Assembly: GCF_000151315.2 (NCBI RefSeq)
Contig: NW_011887292.1
Coordinates: 2,581,181-2,645,180, forward strand
Direction of reading: 5' to 3'
Length of the DNA stretch: 64,000 nt
Source of the DNA: Capsaspora owczarzaki ATCC 30864
Taxonomy: Eukaryota > Opisthokonta > Filasterea
The translations under genes and the position numbers were made by a program. Shown in pieces: positions 56,179-64,000 of the stretch. Position 1 is the stretch's first letter. Each line of letters starts with the position of its first letter. The notes beneath the pieces were generated by a model, which worked only from the letters and a program-made list of their open reading frames with translations, was not told the origin of the DNA and made no database searches.

Positions 56179-59100
56179 ATGGCACAAGTTGTCGTTGAAG
56201 AAGTCTGGGAGAACCAGCGAAGCGGCTTGTTTGGCAAATTCGCTACCAGTACGTCGCAAAACTCTCTTGTGTCCTGAGGCTTCCACCGCACGGACAATGC
56301 TTCCATGCTCATGCAGCACAGCCCACTGCTCTACGCACACGCATCCACGGGGGAGAGAGAGACTGAGAGCGAGCGTGTGAACGTCGGCTTTTGCACCGCC
56401 TTTTTTTCCCCCCGCGCCTCCGTTGCTCTCTGCTCGGCGACGTCAAAGTGTTGCCGAGCAGCATCGTCTACGTTACTCGGAGCACAGACGCACTCTACTC
56501 ACCGAGACCACAAGTGGCTGAAAGCTTGAGCTTTGCGCCTGTGTGTGTGTGTGGGGAAAAAACGTCAAGCCGAAAGGAGACTCGATTTTATTGCTCCGCT
56601 TTTTGCGTTAGCCGACGTTCACCCCGGCGATCCTTGGGATTCTGTCGCCAGTGCATCATCGCAAGCAGCAAGTGCACACTGGTGCCATCACACACTTGAA
56701 GATGTTGGTTGACGTCGGGGAGCGAAAAGGGGGGCGCGGGGAGTCGGATCAAAGCCATCAAGCGCGACTCGGTGACTGCAGTCATCAGCATCATCACGCC
56801 ATCGCATCGGCAATGCGGCGCCTTCAATCCGTCCACCAAACCAAAGCCACACACGAATCACCGCAACCAGTCTCAATTGATCTGACTGCATTCGCCGCTT
56901 GAATCTTGGTCTCTGACGCACAGAATGGCTACTGCCGCCAGAACGCCCAGCGTGGAGCGAACAGAATGGCGCGCCAAAGCCCTGCAAAGAAGACATTCAT
57001 TTGCCCGGCGTCAACTGGGAATGGAAAACGCCATGGACAATATGCACAACAGGTCGCGACTGTGACGCGGAAGGATGGGAGGTAAGCACGAGGCAGACCT
57101 AAGCATGCCACCCCGCTCATGAATCTTTGCTGTCAGCTCAGACTAATACCTCTGCTACAACATTGAAATAGTATGCAATCAATTGGAATACTGGCTGGAT
57201 GCCAACAGTCGGCGCAGCAACTTATGTACGGCGTCGAAAATGGGTTCGAACACGCGCGTTGACCAATTCCGAAGGTATGATAAACCCATGCTCTCGCTCG
57301 TTCTTTGCCAAAACCAATACATGCTGACTCATGGTTGGTGCCTCTGCTTATTATTTATTTTTGAATTGTTTGATTATTTTTCCCTCATGCAGTCGAGGCA
57401 ATCGGTCAGATACCCGCCGCCACAAACTCTGCTCCCAATTCAACTCCGACCTCTCCCTCCAAACGTCTCGCGAGCCAGTCACACGAGTCCCCTGAATCAG
57501 TACCGGGCGAACCGACCAACATCCGATCACCCACTGCTCGAGGAGTTAGTGGATCAACTTCCATTTCGGAGGACTCGCATCCCGATTCAGACGACAACTC
57601 GAGCTACTCCAGCGATACAAAGAGTCGGTCGTCCACCATGCACCTTTCCGACCAACCCAGCTTGTTTGACCTGCAGGACGCGTTCGATTCAAGCATAACC
57701 TCGCCGGAAGAAGCCTACAGGGCGAAAATTAACGAGCTGAATGGCAAATTGTTTGACTTCAAAGAACAGCTATCGCGAGTCACCACTCACAAGGCCAAAA
57801 TGGAGAAGGAGCTTGAAAAGCTGCGCAAAAACGAATCCAAGGAAGTCGAGCGACTCACCGCAGAGTTGCAGCAAGTCGAGGTAGCGCTGGTTCGGTCTCA
57901 CGGCCGCGTCGAGCACCTGAACAAGGCCTACGACGCGAAACGAAACGAGTTGCTCGAATAGTAAGAGCCGTTGACTGGCATGAGTGATGGAGGGATGTTG
58001 GATTGCGGTTAGGCCTTTTTTTTTTTTTTTTTTTTTTTCGTTGGTTTGTTGGTGGAGCAAAACAATCACTGACAACTCATATCCGTATCCTTGTTTTTTT
58101 TTCTCGCTACAACACACTCACCAAACGGCCGACAGTCTGAAGGAGATGAAAGACTTGCGAGAGTTCAAAGCTCGCACTCTTGCCGCAAATGGAGTCCCTC
58201 CACCTGTACCGGTCGTTGACGTTTCTGAGACTCAGCCGTCACGGATTCGCACCATCAAGCTCGAAGAGACTGACATTGTTTATGAAAATCAGCGCAGCGG
58301 CTTGTTTGGCGCCTATTCGGTGAAGTGGCTCATTCCCAAGATGGACCAACGAGGCGAATGGAGTCTCGAAGACGATTCGAATGTCATTGGTGGAAAGGAT
58401 GCGATTGTGCTCCCAGACGACTCATGGCAATGGACAAGTTCCACTTGGGAATTTGAAAAGACCGATGCAACTGACAACGAGGGCTGGTCGGTACGGAAAG
58501 CATCGAACGTTATGCGACAACTGTTGTTGTTGTTGGAGTTTTCAACACACTTAGGATTTTTCATTGATTGAATTGCTGCCTGTTTACAGTATGCGTTTAG
58601 CTGGTGGGACAGTACCTGGAGTCCCCAATCCAAGCCCCAAACTTTTGTACGCCGTCGAAAGTGGAAGCGCGTTCGCACCAAAACCACTACTGTCGATGAA
58701 AGTGGTAAAGCACGCCAGCTGCTCTGCACCCCCCGTGCGTTTTTACTCGACGGGCTTCATGTCTCACGCATCCGATTGCCTGGATTGATTTTTGCTTTTG
58801 CTGTTGTCATTGTGATGGCAGAACTCGAGAATGTGGAGCGACCAAGCGCGGCCGTCTCGTCCACTTCCACTGAAGACCTTCCACAGCCATCGGCGGCCGC
58901 ACGGGCTGCGTCGTCGGTCGACACTCAGTCAAGGACAGAGTCTGAGAAGCAGCAATCTCTCCCATTGAAATCCGGCTTGGCCCTCACGACGAAAGCTCCA
59001 TCCACCACGGCGCTCCTGTCTGTGCCGGCTACGCCGCAGCCGGGCACGTTCGGACACTCCCGCAATCCTTCAATGTCTCGGATGCCAGTCTCACAAAAGG

Positions 59101-59318
59101 CACGCTCCACGTTCTTGGAGGCGCCCTCGAACGACGAAGCCGACTTGCACATCCAGGCGCACCCCGTTCTCCCGCTTCTCTTCATCATCTGCTTTACTTT
59201 ACTCTTTCTAGCCTTTGTTGCATCGTATAGTGCTGTTTGGCATGTTGACACTGTTTTATCCAACCTGGAGCACGGCAACTCGCAACGTGTGTGGGAGTTT
59301 TCGACTGTCAAGTCGTAG
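56179..59318 (+). CDS. Membrane protein with two DysF units, coiled coil and C-terminal helix
   Basis: Proposed exons: 56179-56248, 56942-57081, 57172-57272, 57393-57960, 58136-58490, 58590-58734, 58822-59318. Unit 1 (exons 1-3): EEVWENQRSGLFGKFATKRP, AWSEQNG, HLPGVNWEWKTPWTI, DAEGWEYA, YVRRRKWVRTR. Unit 2 (exons 5-6): IVYENQRSGLFGAY, LPDDSWQWTSSTWEF, YAFSWWDSTW, FVRRRKWKRVRTK. These paired N/C blocks are the DysF domain of dysferlin and fungal peroxisome/ER proteins Pex30-32 and Spo73. Between them lie a Ser-rich linker and a coiled coil (AKINELNGKLFDFKEQLSRV). One hydrophobic helix (VLPLLFIICFTLLFLAFVAS) near the C-terminus should anchor it in a membrane. The exon 3 to 4 junction does not close: exon 3 ends in phase 2 but exon 4 needs phase 1. 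The last intron (87 bp, divisible by three) could be retained. Confidence 0.75.
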
Positions 59319-59539
59319 AAACCACCATATCGGACTTGTTATTTTTGCTTTTTTTATTTTTGGGTTTTTTTTTTTGCTTCTTCCTTTCTTCCTCTTTTGT
59401 TCTATTCCTCTTTTCTGCGTTCGAATACAGTCCATTCTTTTGTTTTTATTTCCATCCCTGCTTGCGTTTGCTTACTCGCTCCACGAACAAGCACATCCCT
59501 GCTTCGAATTCAACAAGGAAGACACACACAAAACAAACA

Positions 59540-59566
59540 AACACACACACACACACACACACAAAA
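59540..59566. repeat. (CA)n tract before the TTBK-like gene
   Basis: About 25 bases of CA with flanking A-rich sequence, ending about 20 bases before the start codon at 59589, so probably in the 5' UTR. Confidence 0.9.
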
Positions 59567-59588
59567 AAATCAAACAACCGTCTCGGCA

Positions 59589-62435
59589 ATGTTGCTAAAC
59601 AATGATCACGCAGACGGGATGGTTGGCGACAGCACCTTGTCCGCTGGAGGCAACCACCCGCCGGCAGCACCAAGTCTGAGTTTTGCCGCCACCACCTCCT
59701 CGATTTTGACTCGCACCGATCCGCCCTCCACTTGTGATCCTTGCGGCATGTCGGCACTGGCGCCATCGAACGCTCGTGTTTCGGCCTCAGCTCCTCTCCA
59801 AAAGCAACATGCGTTCGACGCGACGAACTTTGCCGAACAAAATGCCAAAGAAGAGGCAGAAGACGACAACGACAAAGAGGAAAACGAAGCCGGTTCTGGC
59901 ATGGACCCAGACTATCGCCACGATTCCATGCCACCACGATCCTCCGATGCTGCTGCTGCTGCTGCTACTGCTGCGGCTCGACTCGACTCGACTGCAGCTG
60001 CATCCAATGTCGCACCCACCACGTCGTCGCGACGTGGGAATGAGGGTGAGGGCGTGGTCGCCCGCGGTGCTGGTGGTGGTTTGGCATGCACGCCTACGTC
60101 CCTCGAGAATGGCCCGAGAAGAATGGCATCATCGGCTACTACTTCCTCCGATTCCAACGTCTCATCGGCGGCCGTGCCCAGCAGCACACGCAGCAGCTCC
60201 AACACGAAGGATGTGGCTCGTCGCATTCGCCCAGTCAGCGTGCACGGCAGCAACCCCGCCCACGCGTGCACCGCACCCGGCCAAGATCAACGCCGCAGCT
60301 GGCCTTTGGCAATTGGCGACGACGCCGATGAGAACAACATTCCCGTGCCAGACCACTCGTCTTTTTCCAACACGCCCATCTCCACAACGCGGGCTGCAAC
60401 TACGGGGCCCGGAATGACCGGCATGGCTCGAGCACGCGTGCAGGGCGGCGTGGCCGCTGTCGAGGGAGAACTCGAACGGATGCAGCTCGTCGCTGAAGAT
60501 GAACGCCTCGTCACCGCATCTGCTGCAATCAGCAACCGAGCTACGGCAAGTGCTGGAATGTCACACTCCACCACCAGTGCGAAAGCAACAGCTGCACAGC
60601 TGTCGGACACCAAGATGACCAACCGTCGCTCCTCAGGTCCTCCCGACGCCGAGGAGGAGGCAGCAGAGCCCAACCCCAGTCAAGCATTGCGTCCTGGTCC
60701 CGACCCAGCTTCACTGACTCTTTCCATCGAAGAATGGCGACGCGAGTTCCCAGACCTTGCGCTCATTCTGGAGCAGATGGCGCCCCGGTTTGCGGCCACA
60801 TCGCGCCTCGGCGCTGGAGCATTTGGGCAAGTGCTCGAGGCGCTGTGGCATATTCCGAAATGGGACGCCAAGACGGTTGCAGCCATTTCTGCTGGAACCA
60901 GCGTCGCGACGGCCAGCACCGCCACCGACGCGCTGGTTGAGACCTGGGAGTGCCCAGATCGCGTTTCAGCGTGCGGCATGCACCTGAGCGTGGCGCTCAA
61001 GATTGACACCCTCGGCACGGGCAAACGCCCTGGCACGGGGATGGCTCCTGGGATGGGCAACCAGTCGCTGCGTCACGAAGTGTCCGTGTACAAACGCCTG
61101 AAGGGCCTGTCGTGCATTCCCAAACTGTACGGCCATGGTCACGTCGATCTGACCCTGCCAACTCGCTCTTCGCATGCATTCATGGTCCTGGAGCTGCTCG
61201 GAATCAATCTCCGTGACATTCGCCACACTGCTCCAGACCGCCGCCTTCCCATCCCGCAGGCCGCCGGCTATGGGCTGCAGATGCTCTCTGCCATCGAAGA
61301 GGTGCACTCGCGCGGGGTGCTTCACCGTGACATCAAGCCATCCAACTTTGCCTTTGCGCGCTCGACCAAGCCTGGAGTGCAGGGTGCACAAGTGATCTTG
61401 TTTGACTTTGGCATTGCCAAGGTGTACCTTGATCCGGAAACTGGGCGCCACAACGAAATGCGCGATCAAGCTCCCTTCCGTGGCACGCGGCGGTACGCGT
61501 CCGTTCATGCGCACATGCAACAGGACCTCGGTCGACGTGACGATCTGTGGTCATTGCTGTATGTGCTGATTGAGCTCATCGCTGGCGAATTGCCGTGGAA
61601 GAACGTTGAAGACCGCGACGCAGTTGGCAAAATGAAAGTCGAAACTCTGCTGCTCGAGGATGGCGACGCAACAACAACAGTCAGCACTGGGACTGACGAC
61701 GAGGACGACGAGGACGCCGAGCACGGCACCAGCCATGGCACGTCCAAAGCAACCCGACATTCCCACCACAATGTGCATGCCCCGCTCCATTCTCGTTACT
61801 CACCCAACGATCTTTGCTCTGCCCGGTCGCACATGGAAATGCTGGCTGCGCAAGTGGCCGCTTCGGTGAATCGTGCGCCCCGTCGCACAGTGTCCGACTT
61901 GCACTGCAACGATTGCGGCGGCGTGCGCACGGCGGGCTCATCCACTGCCATGGACTTGCCGACCACAACGATGCCCCGCCGAAGCAGCTATGGTTCAATC
62001 GATCTTGGCATGGTCGAGGGCGGTTTCACGACCCATCCCGACGGCGCGACAGGAAGTGTTTCGGTGACAACTGCAGAAGCCGCCGACGCTGTTGTTGCAG
62101 CCTCTGTGGGCGACTCGAGGGCTCCAGGTTCTCGCAATTCGATCAGCCTGCATCCGTCAACTGCCAGCTATGTTGCAACTGGCTGCCGCAGGCGTCGCCT
62201 GTGTGTTGGGCTTCCAATCGAGCTGACGCTGTTTGCTGAGCATCTTTTGCAACTCAACTTTGAAGATGCTCCCGACTATCGCCACTTGGAGCAGCTGCTG
62301 GAGTCCATGCAAGGCGATCACTCGGTTCCCGGCAACTTCTCTCCGGTGCCGTCCGTCAACCCCTGTTCGTGCCGCCCAGAAATGATTGCGGGGTCGAGCC
62401 AAAGACCGTCACCCGCCAGCATTGTCTCTCGTTAA
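59589..62435 (+). CDS. Tau-tubulin-kinase-like CK1-family protein kinase
   Basis: Single exon, 948 residues from MLLNNDHAD; the frame is open upstream but that part is T-rich and the CA repeat, so this ATG is preferred. Residues 1-370 are low complexity. The kinase domain starts near 400: SRLGAGAFGQVLEAL, VALKIDTL, HEVSVYKRLKGLSCIPKLYG, VLHRDIKPSNFAF, LFDFGIAKVY, FRGTRRYASVHAH and RRDDLWSLLYVLIELIAGEL then PW. HRDIKPSNFA and FRGT-RYAS are CK1/TTBK signatures (CK1 proper has LGDFG and SINTH). Two inserts break the fold: ~40 residues around AKTVAAISAGTSVATAS in the N-lobe and ~210 residues of acidic/Ser-rich sequence before the last helices (LPIELTLFAEHLLQLNFEDA). TTBKs phosphorylate tau/tubulin and act at cilia and microtubules in animals; substrate here unknown. 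Confidence 0.88.
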   Translation: MLLNNDHADGMVGDSTLSAGGNHPPAAPSLSFAATTSSILTRTDPPSTCDPCGMSALAPSNARVSASAPLQKQHAFDATNFAEQNAKEEAEDDNDKEENEAGSGMDPDYRHDSMPPRSSDAAAAAATAAARLDSTAAASNVAPTTSSRRGNEGEGVVARGAGGGLACTPTSLENGPRRMASSATTSSDSNVSSAAVPSSTRSSSNTKDVARRIRPVSVHGSNPAHACTAPGQDQRRSWPLAIGDDADENNIPVPDHSSFSNTPISTTRAATTGPGMTGMARARVQGGVAAVEGELERMQLVAEDERLVTASAAISNRATASAGMSHSTTSAKATAAQLSDTKMTNRRSSGPPDAEEEAAEPNPSQALRPGPDPASLTLSIEEWRREFPDLALILEQMAPRFAATSRLGAGAFGQVLEALWHIPKWDAKTVAAISAGTSVATASTATDALVETWECPDRVSACGMHLSVALKIDTLGTGKRPGTGMAPGMGNQSLRHEVSVYKRLKGLSCIPKLYGHGHVDLTLPTRSSHAFMVLELLGINLRDIRHTAPDRRLPIPQAAGYGLQMLSAIEEVHSRGVLHRDIKPSNFAFARSTKPGVQGAQVILFDFGIAKVYLDPETGRHNEMRDQAPFRGTRRYASVHAHMQQDLGRRDDLWSLLYVLIELIAGELPWKNVEDRDAVGKMKVETLLLEDGDATTTVSTGTDDEDDEDAEHGTSHGTSKATRHSHHNVHAPLHSRYSPNDLCSARSHMEMLAAQVAASVNRAPRRTVSDLHCNDCGGVRTAGSSTAMDLPTTTMPRRSSYGSIDLGMVEGGFTTHPDGATGSVSVTTAEAADAVVAASVGDSRAPGSRNSISLHPSTASYVATGCRRRRLCVGLPIELTLFAEHLLQLNFEDAPDYRHLEQLLESMQGDHSVPGNFSPVPSVNPCSCRPEMIAGSSQRPSPASIVSR

Positions 62436-63365
62436 AACGTCACAGAGACCCGTGTGTGGAGGTTCCAGACACCAGGCCACAACAACAACAACGGGCGCAC
62501 ATCCACTCCCAATCATCACCACGGAAACGAGCAGGTCAACAAAAAGGCTGGATTCTTTGGTGATGAGTATTGTTTGATGTTTGTTTTTCTGTCTCTCCCC
62601 CCTTCTCTCGATTTTCCTTGGCTTTCTTTTGTCTCGACTTTAGTCAGTTTTGCATTCGACGCACTGCAACACTTTTTCTTTTTGAAATGTCTTTCTTTTC
62701 CTGCATGGAGTTCGTTGCGTTCTTTGCTTGCTTTCAAATCTGCAGATCTTCTCGCTGGGCTTGCCGCATGGCGTTCGTTTGCAACTTGTGTGTGTGTTTC
62801 GTTTATCGTGACAATGTGCAAAAAGTAAATCTTGATCGGTTCAACGAAGCTTGTGCAACGCGGTTGGGCTTTTTACGACAGTATCTGTCCTACTCCCTGT
62901 CATGCCAGCATGCTTAGTAATTGCAATCACAAGCACCTTGTCTTTTGTAGTGCATTGGTGAGCAATGCGCTGTAAATCACGCACCACAAGTCCTGATTTC
63001 ACTTTCCGAGCCACTAAGACACGACACGAGTTTATTTTTTTTTTGTTTTTGAGTGGTAGGGCTTGGCAAACAACAAATGCGAGGCACAAGCAATGCGATA
63101 GGGAGACAGCAGGGAGGAAGAACAACAACATCAACAGCAACAACAACATCATCATCATCAACAACAACAACAACATCAACATCAACATCAACAACTGAAT
63201 CGCCATCCATGCGAAGCACAGATCGGCCGCGGGCAAAAGAGACGTTCAGTTGGTGCACGAAGGCAAAGAGCGGTACAGAGCGAGCAAGACAGGCAACAGG
63301 AAGCACAAAGTGGTCTCAACTACTTCACGTGCTCGCTTCCGATGCAGCATGTGTGGGACGTCGAG
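62436..63365. other. Intergenic spacer with CAA/ATC repeats
   Basis: 930 bp between the convergent TTBK-like gene and the partial gene at the window end. It contains an array of aac/atc triplets at 63119-63195. No exon with family likeness is seen on either strand. Confidence 0.5.
63119..63195. repeat. (AAC/ATC)n triplet array
   Basis: About 77 bases of mixed aac and atc triplets, probably unstable in length. It lies 170 bp downstream of the partial minus-strand gene's stop codon. Confidence 0.95.
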
Positions 63366-64000
63366 TCAAAGCTGGCGAGGAGTGTCGTCGTCGGACACTT
63401 CTTCACGCTCGCTCGAGGTCACTGAGTTCGACGTGCTCGCTCCACCAGCAGCAGTAGCACCACCAGCAGCAGCAGCAACAGTAGCACCAGCAGCAGCAGT
63501 AGCACCAGCAGCAGCAACACCGGCAGCACCAGCAGCAGCAACAGCATCGGCACCCTGAACAGGAGCCGCGACCGGAGTATTGCCAGGAGCAGACCTAGCG
63601 GAGGTCGAGGAAGCATCAAATATAACAGAGGCCCAGGAGGGTATCGCGGGCTTGCGCTTAATCAGAGGGAAGATGGCGAACGACAGCTCTGGGTCAGTCT
63701 TCGTCCTCGCGTCCCCAAACACCTTGGTCTTGAAGGCTTCACGGAGCACTTTCTTGGCCTTTTCATCGTAGTGCTCATCTAGCTCGAGGAATCCAGACGT
63801 GTAGACGAACCCCTTAATGTGAATTGGGGTCTGTGTCTCCTTCTTCTGCCGCGGCATCAGCTGGAAGAGCGCAACGAACAGTGCCGAGTGAATCAGCAAC
63901 CGTCTCTGAGCAGCCTCGCGTCGATATGCACTCGTCTTGATCTCCACCAGTTGCACCCCAACACGAGGCTGCACAAGGCTATCAAGCGGTGCCATGGCAT
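63366..64000 (-). CDS. Unidentified protein, possible PD-(D/E)xK-like fold, 5' end at or beyond window edge
   Basis: Open frame from 63995 (MAPLDSLVQPRV) to the stop at 63366; the frame remains open to the window edge, so the true start may lie outside. About 210 residues are visible. The first 130 look folded: VGVQLVEIKTSAYRREAAQR, then alternating strands and helices up to FPLIKRKPAIPSWASVIFDA. The VQLVEIKTS strand has the E-x-K pattern of PD-(D/E)xK nucleases with a Gln ten residues on, but this motif alone is weak. The rest is Ala/Gly/Thr repeats written in gcagcacca-type codons and an acidic end. I recognise no family; it could be the tail of a nuclease-like protein. Confidence 0.45.
   Translation of the reverse strand, partial: AMAPLDSLVQPRVGVQLVEIKTSAYRREAAQRRLLIHSALFVALFQLMPRQKKETQTPIHIKGFVYTSGFLELDEHYDEKAKKVLREAFKTKVFGDARTKTDPELSFAIFPLIKRKPAIPSWASVIFDASSTSARSAPGNTPVAAPVQGADAVAAAGAAGVAAAGATAAAGATVAAAAGGATAAGGASTSNSVTSSEREEVSDDDTPRQL

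Noticed and set aside
58735-58821. Reading the 87-bp interval as coding in the DysF protein
   Set aside because: It is open and in frame, but has a good gtgcgt donor and cag acceptor like other introns here, and removing it keeps the phase; intron preferred though not proven.
1-64000. Transposons, LTR elements, virus-like elements, CRISPR arrays
   Set aside because: No reverse transcriptase, transposase, integrase, capsid or spaced-repeat pattern was recognised in any frame.

Overview
This is a eukaryotic nuclear window, gene-dense, with short GT-AG introns (mostly 85-200 bp), homopolymer T/A runs and many simple repeats in introns and spacers. The gene content points to a unicellular holozoan: an adhesion-type GPCR, an RNF220-type RING ligase, a tau-tubulin-kinase-like CK1 kinase, an ACAP-like ArfGAP, an alpha-kinase, a claudin-like tetraspan protein and DysF domains. 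A filasterean such as Capsaspora would fit well, but I cannot prove the species from sequence alone. I found no transposon, LTR element, virus-like element or CRISPR array that I could support.

Layout from left to right. 1-2499 (-): alpha-kinase, cut by the left window edge. 3512-4123 (+): claudin-like tetraspan protein. 6385-13093 (+): very large adhesion GPCR in seven exons. 14383-19314 (+): C2 plus AIP3/Bud6 polarity protein, convergent with a three-FKBP-domain/TPR immunophilin, 19628-21443 (-). 21660-26297 (-): MSH6 mismatch-repair ATPase. 26540-27685 (-): LigB/DODA-type dioxygenase with a leader. 28067-32350 (-): cytosolic methionyl-tRNA synthetase in seven exons. 32626-33820 (+): WDR89-like protein with an apparent one-base frame break. 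34148-38190 (-): BAR-PH-ArfGAP-ankyrin-PH protein. 38724-44045 (+): RasGEF in nine exons. 44477-46509 (-): phosphoserine phosphatase in six exons. 47039-49560 (+): STE20-like kinase ending in a CaaX box. 49791-50458 (-): twin CX9C protein. 50639-51919 (-): RNF220. 52145-53152 (+): FRA10AC1. 53553-55217 (-): SMG9. 55415-55488 (-): tRNA-Ile(AAU). 56179-59318 (+): double DysF membrane protein. 59589-62435 (+): TTBK/CK1 kinase. 63366-64000 (-): partial unknown protein.

Many genes are reconstructed here by joining exons at GT-AG sites whose phases agree. For MSH6, MetRS, SMG9, PSPH, the RasGEF, the ArfGAP, the GPCR and the alpha-kinase every junction keeps the frame and restores family-conserved sequence, so those models are good. 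Two places do not close: the WDR89 frame break near 32887 and the join between exons 3 and 4 of the DysF gene.

The genes do not form an operon or one pathway. The window mixes core housekeeping functions (mismatch repair, tRNA charging, serine synthesis, nonsense-mediated decay, mitochondrial ribosome, splicing-associated) with signalling and membrane/cytoskeleton genes (GPCR, RasGEF, ArfGAP, two kinases plus an alpha-kinase, Bud6-like, DysF). The unusual architectures are in the second group: the GPCR ectodomain, C2+AIP3, the C-terminal second PH domain of the ArfGAP, the prenylation-tailed STE20 kinase and the two-unit DysF protein. Two sequence-level oddities stand out: a perfect 68-bp direct repeat exactly 140 bp apart upstream of the phosphoserine phosphatase gene, and a diverged ~480-bp element shared between the spacer before the GPCR and the first intron of the Bud6-like gene.
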